Shown here piece by piece: positions 23,227 to 36,648 of a stretch of 64,000 nucleotides of DNA. The stretch comes from Voacanga thouarsii (lineage: Eukaryota; Streptophyta; Magnoliopsida; Gentianales; Apocynaceae): assembly GCA_026120185.1 (NCBI GenBank), contig JANUWF010001783.1, positions 5,487,001 through 5,551,000 on the forward strand. Direction: 5' to 3'. The position numbers and the translations under genes are program-made. Within the stretch, counting starts at the first letter, position 1; each line of letters begins with the position of its first letter. The notes under the pieces were generated by a model. It saw only the letters and a list, made by a program, of their open reading frames with translations. It was not told the origin of the DNA and ran no database searches.

Positions 23227-25311
23227 TCATTTTCGTAAAAACTTGGACCATAGGTAGACCACAAAGAAGCAAAAAGTGCAAAAGGAATGACAAGCACAAC
23301 ACGATTGGATCCCTCTTTGATGATGGTCCTGCTCATTCTCTTCATGTTGTTCTTCATTCCACCCCGACCTTTGGTTAAGGTCACTTGCTGCATTCAACAA
23401 GAAGAAGGGCATGTACTTGGTCAAAACAATATTTCTGATTACTGAGGGGTTTGGGGAATGATAAATTAAGTACCAGTCTTGAGATGAGATAGCATTAGAT
23501 GGTAATGGAGATAAGCACAAATTAACAAACAGTGATTTCACCATATAAACAGACAACAGCAGCATTTGTATATGCATGATAAGAATCAGGATAGATTTAG
23601 CTGGAGATTGAAAGGTAAATTAAATGTTGACAACAGCTCTAAGCCTGGCCAACATTTTGGCATGAATGTTTTCTAAGCAGGAATTTTTTTCAGAAAGGCA
23701 GATAATGAGGCCATTAAAAAATTATAGGTGCAAAAACATAACCATAAACTAAAATAACTTTTAAAGCATTTTTAAAAGGAAACAAAATTATCAGCATAAA
23801 GACAGATAAAATAGAGATGAAATGTACGGAAATTTGACAAGGGGAATCCAATAATATAGATTAGCTTTTCTTGTATGTGAGCGTTGCTTGCATTCTTGAG
23901 ACGTTTCCTGTGGTTTCACCTCATATAAACCTAGAATTAAAAGAGGGTGAGGAGGAAGTGCTCTCAATGACAGTATGCAGATTACAGCTTGACTAATTAT
24001 AAGTAAAAGAAAGATACAGAGAGAATTCCAAAAAAATGTTCTTTTCTCTTTATTATTGAGTTTGACTGTTAATTGCTTAATTATGGTCCATAAAATGTGG
24101 GCATTATCATGAATATCGCTAAATCTTAACTCAATTCTGTAGCCAATCTAGGCTGTCAAACTACATGATGGTCTAACATTTCTATGAAATAAAATACTCT
24201 TAACAAGTGAAAAGGACATACTGCTAACATAATCTTTTGGCAACTTCGTAAGAGAAAATTAGAAGATGGAGTTACTAATATCGACCATTACAATATTTCA
24301 TTGCGAAAATTGAAGAATACTATTGTTACTTACTAGCTACAATAACCAAAGTTCGGAAACCTTCCTGATAACAAGTTAAGGTGACCATGACACAGCTGAC
24401 AAACCAAGAAGACAAACGAAAGTATACCAGCTTATTAATGAAATTTTTCTGCAACTTCACTTCTGAGTGGATATCTTCAGCTACCTGCAACAAATAAATA
24501 CTATACATTAGCAGTAGTTACTCAAAAAATAAATAAATACATTAGTAGCAGACATGAACATACAAATTCACATATATATTAAGAACATATAATACCTGTG
24601 ATGAATAGTGAAAAATAGTAACAACCAAAAGCCAACTTAGATACGCCATAAATTTCAATTAATAAACAATTTATTTTCCTTCAATAGCAACATCAGGAAC
24701 AATTATGAGTTGAATATTCAAACATACCAAGAACATACGCATATAACTTTCTCATTCAGGGAAAATATTTCCAAGTACAAAACTGTTAACGCATCAGGTA
24801 TGAAATTCAGTTCTCATATGCTATCATGATTTCTGTGCCGATTCAAAATCCAGAAAATAGAAACCATTCCCGTAAAAGAGAAAAGACCAATTACATGCTT
24901 GAGCTGTCCAACTTGCTTGCGAAGACCAGTGATCTCACCGTCCAAGCCAGTCCCAGCCTCCAATGCATCAATCTGCAACAGTATTTCTCCAGAATCCTAG
25001 CAGCTGCAGGTCTTATAGTTAACCCCTCTCCGTACTGCCGGAATCCAACACACAGAAAACTAAATTTACAAAAGGGAATCATCCGCTCCATATAAATAAA
25101 TATATTAAATTGAGTCGCGTTTCAACAACAACAGTGCAGTTATATTCATTTCCATTTTCCACGGTACGATTTCCGTGTCATTCTAACATATTGCAGTAAT
25201 GAAGACAGAAAATCGGAAACTGAAACGATAATTGAAATACCTGGACACATAACTAGCGGTAGGGTAGAAATGAGCGCCTCCGCCACGGCGGCGGGAGTTG
25301 GAGGACGCCAT
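23227..25311 (-). CDS. Bet1-like Qc-SNARE (tail-anchored), with apparent 1-nt frameshifts
   Basis: The family (Arabidopsis At4g14600 type) acts in ER-Golgi vesicle fusion as a small tail-anchored Qc-SNARE. Exon 1 starts at 25311 (MASSNSRRRGGGAHFYP). Exon 2 (about 25034-24895) carries YGEGLTIRP and then GEILLQIDALEAG..LDGEI and LRKQVGQLKH. Exon 3 (24484-24428) is VAEDIHSEVKLQKNFINKL with the expected SNARE glutamine. Exon 4 (23387-23227) has QVTLTKG, MKNNMKRM, EGSNRVV, a membrane segment and YLWSKFLRK before the stop. Exons 2 to 4 join in phase. Inside exon 2 (near 24990) and inside the membrane segment (a run of five T near 23273) the frame must shift by one base to keep the family sequence. 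The exon 1-2 junction is uncertain. It may be a pseudogene, or carry sequence errors. Confidence 0.75.
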
Positions 25312-26943
25312 TGCAGAGAGACAAAGCGGAAGAATAAATTCCCAATTTTCAGAGAACGAGAGAGAGAAGAACAATGTGATCGAAACTGAAAACTGGAGAG
25401 GGAGGTGCCAGCAGTGTGGCAGGGGACACATAGGACATAGGGGCTCTTTGGTTTTAAATGGAAAGGGAAGAAAAGGAAAGAAATGGAAGGGACCCACACT
25501 AGGACGCTCACGTAACTGGGGGATAAGAAGTAAAAACTGATATAAATAATCGAATAGAATCGAAAAAAATTGTTAATTTTGAATTTTTTTTGTTTTAAAT
25601 TATTTTTAAAAATTTTATATAATATTCTTATAAAGAATTGTTTCGAATAGTATAAAAATCATCTTGAACTCTCTCAAATTATACCGAATTAAAAATTTAA
25701 AACTAGAATTAAATATATATAGTCATGTAAACACACACATATATATATATTAATATATATATAGATTATTTATATCTATAGATTATATATATAGATTATT
25801 TATATCTATAGATTATATACTATCTATATATTATATAGATTTATAATATATATATATATATATTTAAATTTATATATTATAAGTAGATTAGTATATATTA
25901 GGTAATATGTGTAGTATGTATATATAAATTATATAGTATATTATTATATGGTACATATGAATTATATAATTAGATTATTATATAAAATATTATAGAGGTT
26001 GTTTCAATTTTATTTTATTATTTTATTTTATATTAAAGTTTAAGAATTATTAACATGTATTTTTCAAATTTGTGAATAACACTATTTTTTGTAACAATAT
26101 TCAAAAAATCTGAAAATTAAATTAGAACTGTCTTTGTTCCATTAGAATTGAAGATCGGAATATCTGTCATATCCCAAAATTATAATTTATGACTGTTGCT
26201 AAAAATATGAAAGAATCAAAATTTTGAGACTAAAGAATTTCATTCTAAGTCCCCAAACCGTCTCAAACCATAAGCATCCCACACCGTAAGATTTCAAAAT
26301 GTTGTGCAAAAAGATAAGTTTTTCTTATAAAAATTATTATTTTTTTCATCATGAGAAATAAATAAGGAATAGAATAGGGTAGGGGCTCTTGAGGCATAGA
26401 AATTGCTTTTTAGGTGATCACAGTTTCTTGATGGAAATGGCTAACCATAATTGTAACTCCCCTAAGGCCAAAGCCAATCACCCAATCTCCAGTTTGCGTT
26501 TCTTTTTTTTTTTAAATATTTTCTCATATGAGCTTTTTGTAACGATATATTGCAGTCTATCCCTTAAGCATGCAAAACTTATTATTTTTCTTTTTTTAAA
26601 CCATTAGATTATACTAATTAGTTAATAATTTTTTAAAAAAATTTTGAGATATGAATTGATTAGATACTTATCCCATAATCGTGCAAGAATTATTTCATTT
26701 CATTTTTCAACTATCGATTGAGATCAGTAATAATTTTCTAAATTTTAGAGCTACTAATTATCTCTTAATTAACTGGCAATACGACATGTATCAAATTAAA
26801 TTAGAAAAGCAAACACTCTCACAAAAGGCAGATGAGTCACCAGTTGGCAAACTCAACCAAACCATATGGGGTGGGTCCGGTTGACGATTATGGTTGGCTT
26901 GTAAGTTCTCTTTACAATTTCAACAGTAAATCTATGACTATCT
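25312..26943. other. Region upstream of the SNARE gene
   Basis: 25312-25540 probably holds its 5' UTR and promoter. The rest is AT-rich and non-coding. A degenerate minisatellite of tatatagattatttatatc units lies at about 25735-25830, followed by TA runs to 25865. No gene seen up to the Cop-1 insertion. Confidence 0.6.
25735..25865. repeat. AT minisatellite and (TA)n
   Basis: Imperfect units around tagattatttatatctatagat repeat two to three times and grade into TA runs. Its only clear property is composition; it sits about 430 bp upstream of the SNARE start codon. Confidence 0.7.
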
Positions 26944-27244
26944 TGTTGCGAATATGTTAGAATTAATGAAAGATTCACTAACTAATTATGAATATGAATG
27001 TTCACTATTAAAAGTTAGTAGAGACATCACTAATACATATTAGTGGAAGATGATGAATTCCACTAATAAAAACTCTATAAATAGAGCTCTTATCCAAACT
27101 TAAGAGATACCAATTGTAAGAGAATTGTTTAAGAAAATTGTGAGAGAAATGAAAGAGATAAGTTTGAAAAAATTATTGTGCAAATAATAGTTAGATATCT
27201 ATTGTGTGTAGATTTTATTGTAATACTACCAAAATTTATTATCA
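26944..27244 (+). repeat. Cop-1 left LTR (301 bp)
   Basis: Related to the Cop-3 LTR, with a TATA box actctataaatagagctct at about 27071 and the agagaaat-rich end. It differs from its partner at many sites, unlike the nearly identical LTR pair of Cop-3, so this is the older insertion. Confidence 0.85.
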
Positions 27245-27354
27245 CGTTATCATCACGAGTCTCTGTCGTTACAAAAGTCAGAAGATTAAAGTACGAGTCT
27301 CTACTATTACAAAAATCAAAAGACATATACGCATTTATTGATCCTTATGGCTAA

Positions 27355-30300
27355 TCTTACTAAACTCAAATTTGTAACCCTTGATATTTTTGAAATGCAT
27401 CTAAAATGTTGAAGGTCTTAATAGAACTATTTTTTAAAAAAAATAGTGCATCTGCACAATAAAAGGCCAAAGTTTTGATTTTTATTCGTCGCCATCTCAA
27501 CAAAAATTTAAAAATAGAATATCTTACTAGAAAATATCTATATGTCCTGTGGGTAAATTTAAAAGAAAGATTTGACCACCTGAATATGGTCGTATTACCA
27601 ACTGCACGGTATGAATGGTTGTACCTGAAGTTGCAAGATTTTAAAACCATAAATGAATATAACTCCGTCATGTATAAAATTACATCTCAGTTAAAATTAT
27701 ACGAAAAAAAAGTTACTGATGAAGATATACTGGAGAAGACATTTTCTACCTTTCATGCCTCGAATATTGTCCTACAACAACAATATCGAGAAAAATAATA
27801 TACAAAATCTATTGATTTAATTACTATCCTCCTCGTTGTAGAGAAAAAATAATGAGGGAAAAGAAAAAGAAATACAAGAAAATTATGAGGATAAGTGTTA
27901 TAGATGTGGTATGAAAGGTCATTGGTCACGTAATTGTCGTACGGCCAAACATTTAGTAAAATTATATTAAGTTTCATTGAAAAAGAAAAATAAAAATGTT
28001 GAAGAAATTTTTTTTCAACATCTAGTGAATGATACTGAGAACGATAATATTGATCAAGAAGATTTTAATATTAATATTACTCATATGGATATATCTGATT
28101 TTTTCAAATACCCAAAGGATAAGATAGACCATTTACTTGGTGATGGCAGTGTCTAAAAGAACTAATGCCTCACCCTAATATTTTTTTACTTTTTATTATA
28201 TTCTAATAATATTTACGTTTGCATATACATATTTTTGTTCAGATGACTATTGTTAATGATGATGCATGTATTATTGATAGTGGAACTATACATACCATAC
28301 TAAAAAATGAGAAATATTTTTCTTATCTCAAAAGGGGATAAATAAATATTTATATTATAAACAGTAGTACAAATATAATTAAAGGCTCCGGAAGAGTTAG
28401 TATATTGTTGCTTGAAGGAACAATAATTCAAATTGATAAGGCACCATTTTTCTCAATATCCAGAGGAAATTTATTGAGTTTTAAATATATCTACAAAAAT
28501 GGATATCATGTTGAAACCAATGAGGAAAATGATATTGAATATTTTTATATTACTCAAATTAATTTGTGTAAGAAATCTGTATTAGAAAAATTACCGTTTT
28601 TTTTACTAGCTTATATTTTGCAAAAATATATACAATTGAAATTCATCATCTAGTAAACCAGAAGTTTACTGATCTTACTACTTTTAGCATTTTGGCATGA
28701 TCGGTTAGATCATTCGAGATCTACCATGTTGACAAGAGTAATTGAGAGTACACATGGTCATCCCTTAAAAAATAAAAAAATAATGACATCAGAAAAATTC
28801 TCATGTGCTGCATGTTCCCTAGGAAAATTAATTATTAGACCATCACCAATAAAAGTAGAAGTTGAAAATTCTACATCTTTTGAACGAATTCACGGAGATA
28901 TTTGTGGACCTATTCATCCACCATGTGGACCGTTCAAATATTTTATGGTCTTAATTGATGTATCATCCCGATTGTCACATGTATGTTTATTATCTACTCA
29001 CAACTTGACATTTGTGAGATTACTTGCTTAAATAATTAAATTATGAGTATAATTTCCTAACCATCAAATTAAAAATATCTATTTGGATAATGCTGGTGAA
29101 TTTTTATCACATATTTTTTATGCATATTGGATATCAATTGGGATTAATGTTGAACATCCTGTAACTCATATTCATACACAAAATTATCTTGCTGAATTTT
29201 TTATTAAAAGATTACAATTAATTATTAGACCATTATTAATGAAAACAAATCTCCCAACATCTGCCTGGAGACATGCTACTTTACATGCTACAACACTTGT
29301 ACGTATAAGGCCAACTAGTTATCATAAATTCTATCTTTTGCAATTAACTTTTGATTCAAAATCAAATATTACTCATTTAAAAATTTTTGAGTGTGTTGTA
29401 TATGTTCCAACTGCACCAAATCAACGTACAAAGATGGGTCCTCAAAGAAGAAATGACATATATGTTGGATATGATTCTCCCTCTATTATCCGATATGTTG
29501 AACCCCTGACAGGAGATGTATTCATAGCAAGATTTGTTAATTGTTATTTTGATGAATCATTATTCCATAAATTAGAGGAAGAAGATAAACAATATAAGAA
29601 AGATCTTGCTTAGACAACATCATTAAATTATCTTGATCCGTGCACAAACGTGTGTAAACTTTAAGTTTAAAAAATAATTCATTTACAAAACATTGCAAAT
29701 CAAATACCAGATGCTTTTGTTGACTCTAAAAGAGTAACAAAATCACATATTCCAGTTATAAATACTTCTATTCGAATTGAAGTTCCAACAGAACAAAAGA
29801 TTATACATATAGCTACTGAGTCAAAAGCACGCCAGAAGCATGGCCGACTTCTTAGTTCTAAAGATAAAAATTCTCAAAAGAAAAGAGAATTAAATGATCC
29901 AGATGATCATATTAAAGAAAAGAATGATAATGACCAAGAGAGAATTGATGACAAAATAAAAGAATCAGGAGTTGATGAAAGTAACACTGAAATTTTTATC
30001 AATTATACCACTTCCGGTAGAAGTTGGAATCGGATAGAAACAGTTATTGATAATATGTTTGCATACAATATATTTCTTGATGTTACACAAGATAATGATA
30101 ATCCTGAATCAATATCAGTTGATGAATATCGGTATAGAAAATATTGACTACAATGAAAAGATGCGATTCAATCGGAATTAAATACACTTACAAAACGTGA
30201 AGTCTTCGGACCTACAGTCTGAACACTGGAAGGTGTAAAACTTATTGGTTACAAATGGATATTTGTACGAAAACACAATGAAAATAATAAAATCGTATGA

Positions 30301-31480
30301 TATAAAGCACGGTTAGTAGCCCAAATTTTTTATAAAGACCAGGTATTGATTATGATGAAACTTATTCTCCTATTATTGATGCTATTACACTCCGATATCT
30401 TATTAATTTGGCAATACATGAAAAGATAAATATGTGTCTATTAGATGTTGTCACTGCTTACTTGTATATAAATTTAGAAAATGATATTTACATAAAAATC
30501 CCCAAAGGATTTCGCATGCCCGAAGTATATAAACATTATCTTCGTGAAAATTACTCCATCAAATTGCAAAAATCATTATATGGCCTGAAGCAATTTGAGC
30601 GCATGTGGTTTAATCATTTTAGTGAATATTTATTGAAAACGGGATTTACAAATGACCATGTATGTCTTTGTGTTTTTATTAATAAATTTAGTACAAAATT
30701 TGTGATAGTAGTTATATATGTTGATGATATTAATCTTATTGGAACTCTATAAGAGCTCCAAAAAATAATTAATTATTTAAAAAGAGAATTTGAAATCAAA
30801 AATTTTGGTAAAACTAAATTTTGCCTTAATTTACAAATTGAACATATGGAAAGTGGCACATTTATTCATTAATCAACATATACAGCAAAAATTCTAAAAA
30901 GATTTTACATGGACAAAGCACATCCATTGAGTATTTTAATGATCATCCGATTATTAGATGTGTATAAAGATCATTTCCGACCTCAAGAAGATGATGAAAA
31001 ACTCCTTGATCTTGAAGTGTCATATCTCAGTGCAATTGGTGTATTGATATATCTTGCTAATAATACACGACTTAATATTGCATTTGCTGTCAATTTATTA
31101 ATAAGATTTAGTTCTGCATTAACAGGACGACATTGGAATGGAATTAAACAAGTCCTTCAATATCTCCAAGGTACAATTGATCTCGGATTATTTTATTCAA
31201 ATAAAACCAATCCAATATTGATAAGTTATGCAGATATTGGTTATTTATCTGATCCACATAAAATACGTTCTCAAATGGGTTATCTATTTATATGTGAAAA
31301 AACTATTATATCATGGCGATTTACAAAATAATATATAGCAGCTCCTTCTTCAAATCATGCTGAAATTATAGCCATTTATAAAGCAAATCGAGAATGTGTA
31401 TGATTAAGATCAGTGATTCATTATATCCGAGAAAGTTATAGATTATTATCTATAAGAAATAATCTAACTCTTCTTTATAA
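27355..31480 (+). pseudogene. Cop-1 gag-pol remnant
   Basis: Pieces in order: gag (27475-27798) and its zinc knuckle near 27900 (CYRCGMKGHWSRNC); protease DSG site near 28270; GAG-pre-integrase and integrase (28680-29600); reverse transcriptase with YVDD at about 30717; RNase H to about 31400. Compared with Cop-3, many stops replace CAA, CAG or TGG codons (C-to-T and G-to-A changes), as expected from decay of methylated DNA. It cannot encode a working polyprotein. Confidence 0.9.
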
Positions 31481-31875
31481 ATAGTGTACTCTTTTTCCTT
31501 CACTATATTTTTTTTCCACTAAATTTTTATCTAATAATGTTTTAATAAGATATATTATTTATGTAATAGACATCTAAGGGGGGGTGTTGTGAATATGTTA
31601 GAATTAATGGAAGCTCCAGTAATGGAATTAATGGAAGCTCCACTAATTATGGATATGGATGTCCATCACTAAGAGTTAGTGGAGACACCACTAATGATGA
31701 ATTCCACTAATGAGAGTTCTATAAATCGAGCTCTTCTCTAAGCTTGAGAGATACCAAATGTGAAAGAATTGTTAAAATTGTGAGAGAAAAGAAAGAGAGA
31801 AGTTTGAAGAAATTCTTGTACACATAATAGTTAGAGATCTATTGTGTATAAATTTTATTCTAATACTGTCAAAAT

Positions 31876-32891
31876 TGTTGAAAATGGCAACTTTGGGAGT
31901 TAATAATTTTTAACTCATGATCAGTTAGCCTAAAACAATTCATGGGAATTGTTCTTGACATGTTAGAGATTGTTTTGATTGTGGTAGAAGCCATTTTCAT
32001 TGTGGGAATCCATAATTAAATGTTGTTAAAGTTGGGTGTTTAACCATTTGGGAACTCATGTTAGACATGAGTCCCACATGGAAAAAATAGAGGTGTGTGG
32101 AAGCCTTTATATACTAAAAGGTTTTTCTATAGACTTAATAGAATAGCCCAAGGTATGGAGGATGCCACACGCGCGCGCCGCCCGCCCCGCCCGGCTCGGG
32201 CTTGGCCCATGTTTTCACGATCTTCTATTTTTATTTGGCCCAATTAACTCTAACTTGAAAAGGAATAGGAAACATAAAATCTGGTAAGGGAATTAGGGCT
32301 TCCTAATCCGAATTGGGTTTTAATTTTCCTAAGGCGAGATTAAAAGGGGGAACAGAGCCGCCATTAGGGTTAACCACTTTTCGTGCTTTTTTGCTTCCTG
32401 CGAAAAAATTCGCCGCTTCAGTTTTCTCTCCACGATCCATAATTTTGCCTTATCGGGACCGGCGAACTGAGGAGATTTTCGAGGTGATCACAGTTGGTGT
32501 GCGTCAACAGTGATCTGAGACCGTCTTATCCTGCAAGAAGAGTCGCTATACCCATCGCACCGGAGTGGGGCGAATAGTTTCTTGAAGGCAAACCAGTATT
32601 AGACTGGTGATTCGGTCAGCAGTACAGTACGCTGCGGCGCAGCTTGTCCAGAGGAGTGCCGGCGCCTGGTACGTTCTGGTAGAACCGCGAGCAAGTCTCT
32701 TAAGTATACTACTGATTTGTTTATTAAGTGTGAATTCTGTCTAGTTACATTACGTTTGGACTGTGTGGCCTTGCCGGCATTGTTGATATTTGATAATTGC
32801 AATTGTTAGAGCCATGGTCGGGTATAGGCGGTGCTTGTTCAATTCAGTTGAGTTGTCTGTCTGTGCTCGTAGGTACCCTGTTTGTCTATCA
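31876..32891 (+). repeat. Cop-2 left LTR (about 1,016 bp)
   Basis: It has a TATA-like tttatatacta near 32107, then a CpG cluster (cacgcgcgcgccgcccgcc) near 32168 and a long GC-balanced untranslated part, unlike the AT-rich Cop-1 family. The right LTR repeats the same layout. Confidence 0.9.
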
Positions 32892-32931
32892 GTCTTCAAG
32901 AAGCTATTCTGCAATTATCTGTGTGTGTGCA

Positions 32932-33764
32932 ATGGCCAGTTCGTCAGGTACTGCATCTGTTGCGTATAAGCCTTTGGTTGACTTGAATGGTCTATCGGAC
33001 AAGTTTGGTCCAGGGCAGAATTTCAAGCGTTGGCAACAACGCATGAAAATTTAGTTGACCATGAGGGACTTATTATCAGCAGTGCAGGTAGACAGGCCTA
33101 TACCAACTGAAAGGCATTCTAGAGTAGCTGAGATTGCTGCATGGGATGAACGAAACAATGTAGGCAGAGGGGCAATACTGTCAGCATTGACAAATGCTCT
33201 CTTTGATGTCTACTGTTCTGAGTTATACACAGTAAAAATGCTATGGGATGAACTGGATAGGAAATATAATACCGAGGATCAAGGTCTGGAAAGGTATTAT
33301 GTCTCCAAATTCCTGAAGTTTCAGATGGTTGAGGGTAAGTCTGTGACTGAACAAACTCAAGAGTTGCAATTAATTATTCATTCTCTTCATGAATCGGATA
33401 TGGAACTTCCTGAGAAGTTTCAAGTGATGTCATTCCTAAGTCTTGGGAGGACTTTGGTATGTCCCTCAAACACAAGACGGAGAAGATTTCTCTAAACGAT
33501 CTGATAAAATCAATATCCATTGAGGAGCAACATAGAAAGAATAGTCATATTGTACCTGTGGAGTCTAATGTCCATGTGGTGACTACTGGGAAGAAGAGCA
33601 ATAATCAGAGGAATGTGGGGGTTAACTCAAACTCTAAAAACATAAACAAGACAAAAAGCAAGGCCAAGAAGAAACCGAAAGCAAACAAACCTTGCTGGAA
33701 TTGTGGTCAGGTTGGACATTGGGCTAAGGACTGTCCGTCTAAAAAGCCCAAAGTCAAACAATGA
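32932..33764 (+). pseudogene. Cop-2 gag remnant
   Basis: Starts MASSSGTASVAYKPL, with FKRWQQRMK. A TAG at 33052 replaces the expected Trp codon. The frame resumes as LTMRDLLSAVQVD up to 33440, where one base is out. It then continues as MSLKHKTEKISLNDLI to a lysine-rich zinc knuckle CWNCGQVGHWAKDC and a TGA at 33762. Retroviral-type gag of the UBN2 style; broken in at least three places. Confidence 0.88.
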
Positions 33765-33788
33765 TCAAATTCTAAAGCACAAGTCAAT

Positions 33789-36114
33789 GTGGTGGTAGAG
33801 GATACTAGTCAAGTGGAAGCTGATTTGAGTACTCACCTTGCTGAGGTTTGTACTATTGAGGCTGAGACTAGCATCACTACTTCTAATGATGATGAAATGT
33901 ATGTTTCTGTTAACCCAGAAGTCTTTACTATTTATGAGCCACTTGAATGGCTGGTTGATACTGGAGCAAATGTGCACGTTTGTGCTGATAAATTACTTTT
34001 TGTGTCTTACCAGCCTATTAAAGAAAAAACTGTAAAGATGGGGAACTCAACTGCAGCCAATGTGTTGGGGATTGGACGCGTGGACTTGAAGTTTCAGGGC
34101 ATATTCTTTCTCTTCATAGGGTGCAACATGTTCCAACAGTTCGTAGGAATATTCTTAGTAGTTCATGTTTAGTTAGAGAGGACTATGAATTTACTTTCAA
34201 ATGTAATAAAGTAGTGATTATGCACTACAATTCTTTTGTTGGAAAATGTTATTTGTCAAATGGTTTATTTAAATTAAGAGTTGAACCTTTTACTTCTGAT
34301 TTGAATAAAGCTTCTTCTATTGAGAATTCTGTTTATCCTATGGTGCACATTATTAAATCCACTGATGTTTGGCATAGTAGACTTGGACATTTAAATTTAG
34401 ATTCTGTTAAAAGAATGATGAATTTAGACTTGATCCCTAAACATTCAATTGATAAGAAAAATAAATGTCAAGTGTGTGTGGAAGCTAAAACAACCAGGAA
34501 ACCCTATCATTCAATTGAAAGGGATTCAGAAATACTTGATTTAGTTCACACAGACATTTGTGAATTCAATGGCTTGTTGACTAGGGATCATAAGAAATAC
34601 TTCATTACTTTTATTGACGATTGCAGTAAATATTTCTATGTTTATTTACTTAAACATAAAGATGAAGCACTTGAAAAGTTTCTCATATTTAAAAACGAAG
34701 CTGAAACTCAAACTGGCAAGAAACTTAAAATGTTAAGATCTGATAGAGGTGGAGAGTATGGGTCTAATCCATTTGTTGAATATTGCCAAATCAATGGCAT
34801 AATTCATGAGGAGACACCCCCTTATTCTCCCCAATCTAATGGGATTGCTGAACGGAAAAATAGAACGTTTAAAGATATGATCAACAGTTTACTTTTGAAT
34901 TCTGGATTGCCTAACTATATGTGGGGTGAGGCTTTGAATACGGCTTGCCATATTCTAAACAAAGTCCCTCAAAAACATAAAGAGGTAACTCCATTTGAAA
35001 TCTGGAAAGGTAGGAAACCTAACTTAAAATACTTCCGTGTGTGGGGTTGTCTTGCAAAAGTTCTAATCCCTGAACATAAAAGGAAGAAGTTAGGACCAAA
35101 GACTGTTGATGCCATCTTTATTGGTTATGTGGAAACAAGCTATGTCATGAGGTTTTTGGTAATTAAGTCCGAAATACCTGGTATAGATTGTAACACTATC
35201 ATTCAATACCGTGATGCTACATTCTTTAAGAATGTGTTTCCCATGATATGGGAGTAGCAAATGTGAATCTTGGCCTAAAGTTGATTCACTCAACTGAGGG
35301 GATAACCATTTCTCAAACGCACTATGCTGAGAGTGTTCTTGAGAAATATGGGTATCAAAATTGTAGAATTGCTAAAACTCCAAGTGACCCTTCTGTAGCT
35401 TTGTTCAAAAATGAAAGTGGAGTTCCTATGTCTCAATTAAGATATTCTCAAATTATTGGTAGCTTGCAATATCTTGCAAATGGCTCAAGACCAGATATTT
35501 CATTTTCTGTATCTAAGCTGGAAAGATATACAAGTTGTCCAAATCGGACTCATTGGGAGGCCTTGGATAGAGTAGTAAGGTACTTAAAGGGAACAGTGTC
35601 CCTTGGGCTGCATTATGGGAAATTACCTGCTGTACTTGAAGGGTATAGTGATGCAAGCTGGATAGCCAAGAACTCTGGTAGTAATGGTTGCACTGGATAT
35701 GTGTTTACATTAGGTGGCGGAGCAGTCGCCTAGAAGTCTTGTAAACAGACTTTGATAACTCGGTCAACTTTTAAGGCTGAGTTATGTGCCTTGGATACTA
35801 CTGGAATGGAAGCTGAATGGTTGTATGGACTATTGTCCTCTTTGCCAATGATCAGCAAGTCCGTTACTTCTATATCTGTGCATTGTGACAGTCAAACCAC
35901 AATTTCAAAGATAAAGAGTACCAAGTATAATCAAAAGACTAAAAGACACATCCAAGTTAGACTTAAGTCTATAAGGGAGTTAGTGTCTGAAAGGGTGGTG
36001 TCTGTTGACTTTGTTGGATCCAAAGATAATATTGCAGACCCCCTAACTAAGGGACTTGAAACATCATTGTTCCTTAAATCCAGGTTGGGAATGAGACTGA
36101 TAACCCAGAAATGA
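33789..36114 (+). pseudogene. Cop-2 pol remnant with reverse transcriptase deleted
   Basis: Protease VDTGANVHV (about 33955). GAG-pre-integrase WHSRLGHLN. A largely intact integrase frame 34121-35257 with HTDICEF, DRGGEYGS and PPYSPQSNGIAERKNR. At about 35245 the sequence jumps from the end of the integrase region to MGVANVNLGLKL, the last part of the reverse transcriptase. The YVDD core and about half of pol are missing. RNase H follows (YSDASW, then ADPLTKGL) with a TAG at 35731. A frame break lies near 34100. Confidence 0.88.
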
Positions 36115-36648
36115 TTCACCTACAGTGGCAACCCAACTGACCAAGTGGAGATCCCACAAGGCAGTTCAATGTGGTATAAACAAGCTGTTTGAGTGAATCT
36201 GGCACCAATTTTGATACTTTTGTATCTAGGTCCTTTCCCTGAAAGCCTGTAGTGCGTTTACTGCAATGAGTAAGAGTTTTGACTCTGAATGGGATCAAGT
36301 CTTTTAGACAAGATGCTAGCAGTACATCATTGGAGATCACCAACTATGTGAGTGTTGTTGTGTGGCCGCAACTAAAAGGAATTGGGTTTTCTCTGAATAC
36401 ACTCATGAGACAGGATCAGGACACATGGCCATAACGTGTCAACCCTAAAGATTATCTCCATAGTTGATAGTCTGTTGTTACCAATGGACGCCGTCACATT
36501 CAAGGTTCAGATTCAAGGCTTAAGTCCATCTGTTCCTGTGGGGGCATAAGTTGGATAACTTAGGTAGTGGTTCAAACCGGAAGATACCATTATCGAAAGC
36601 AGATTATGTAAATCCTGAATAGTCTTTAACTATGGATTTCTGGGGGAT

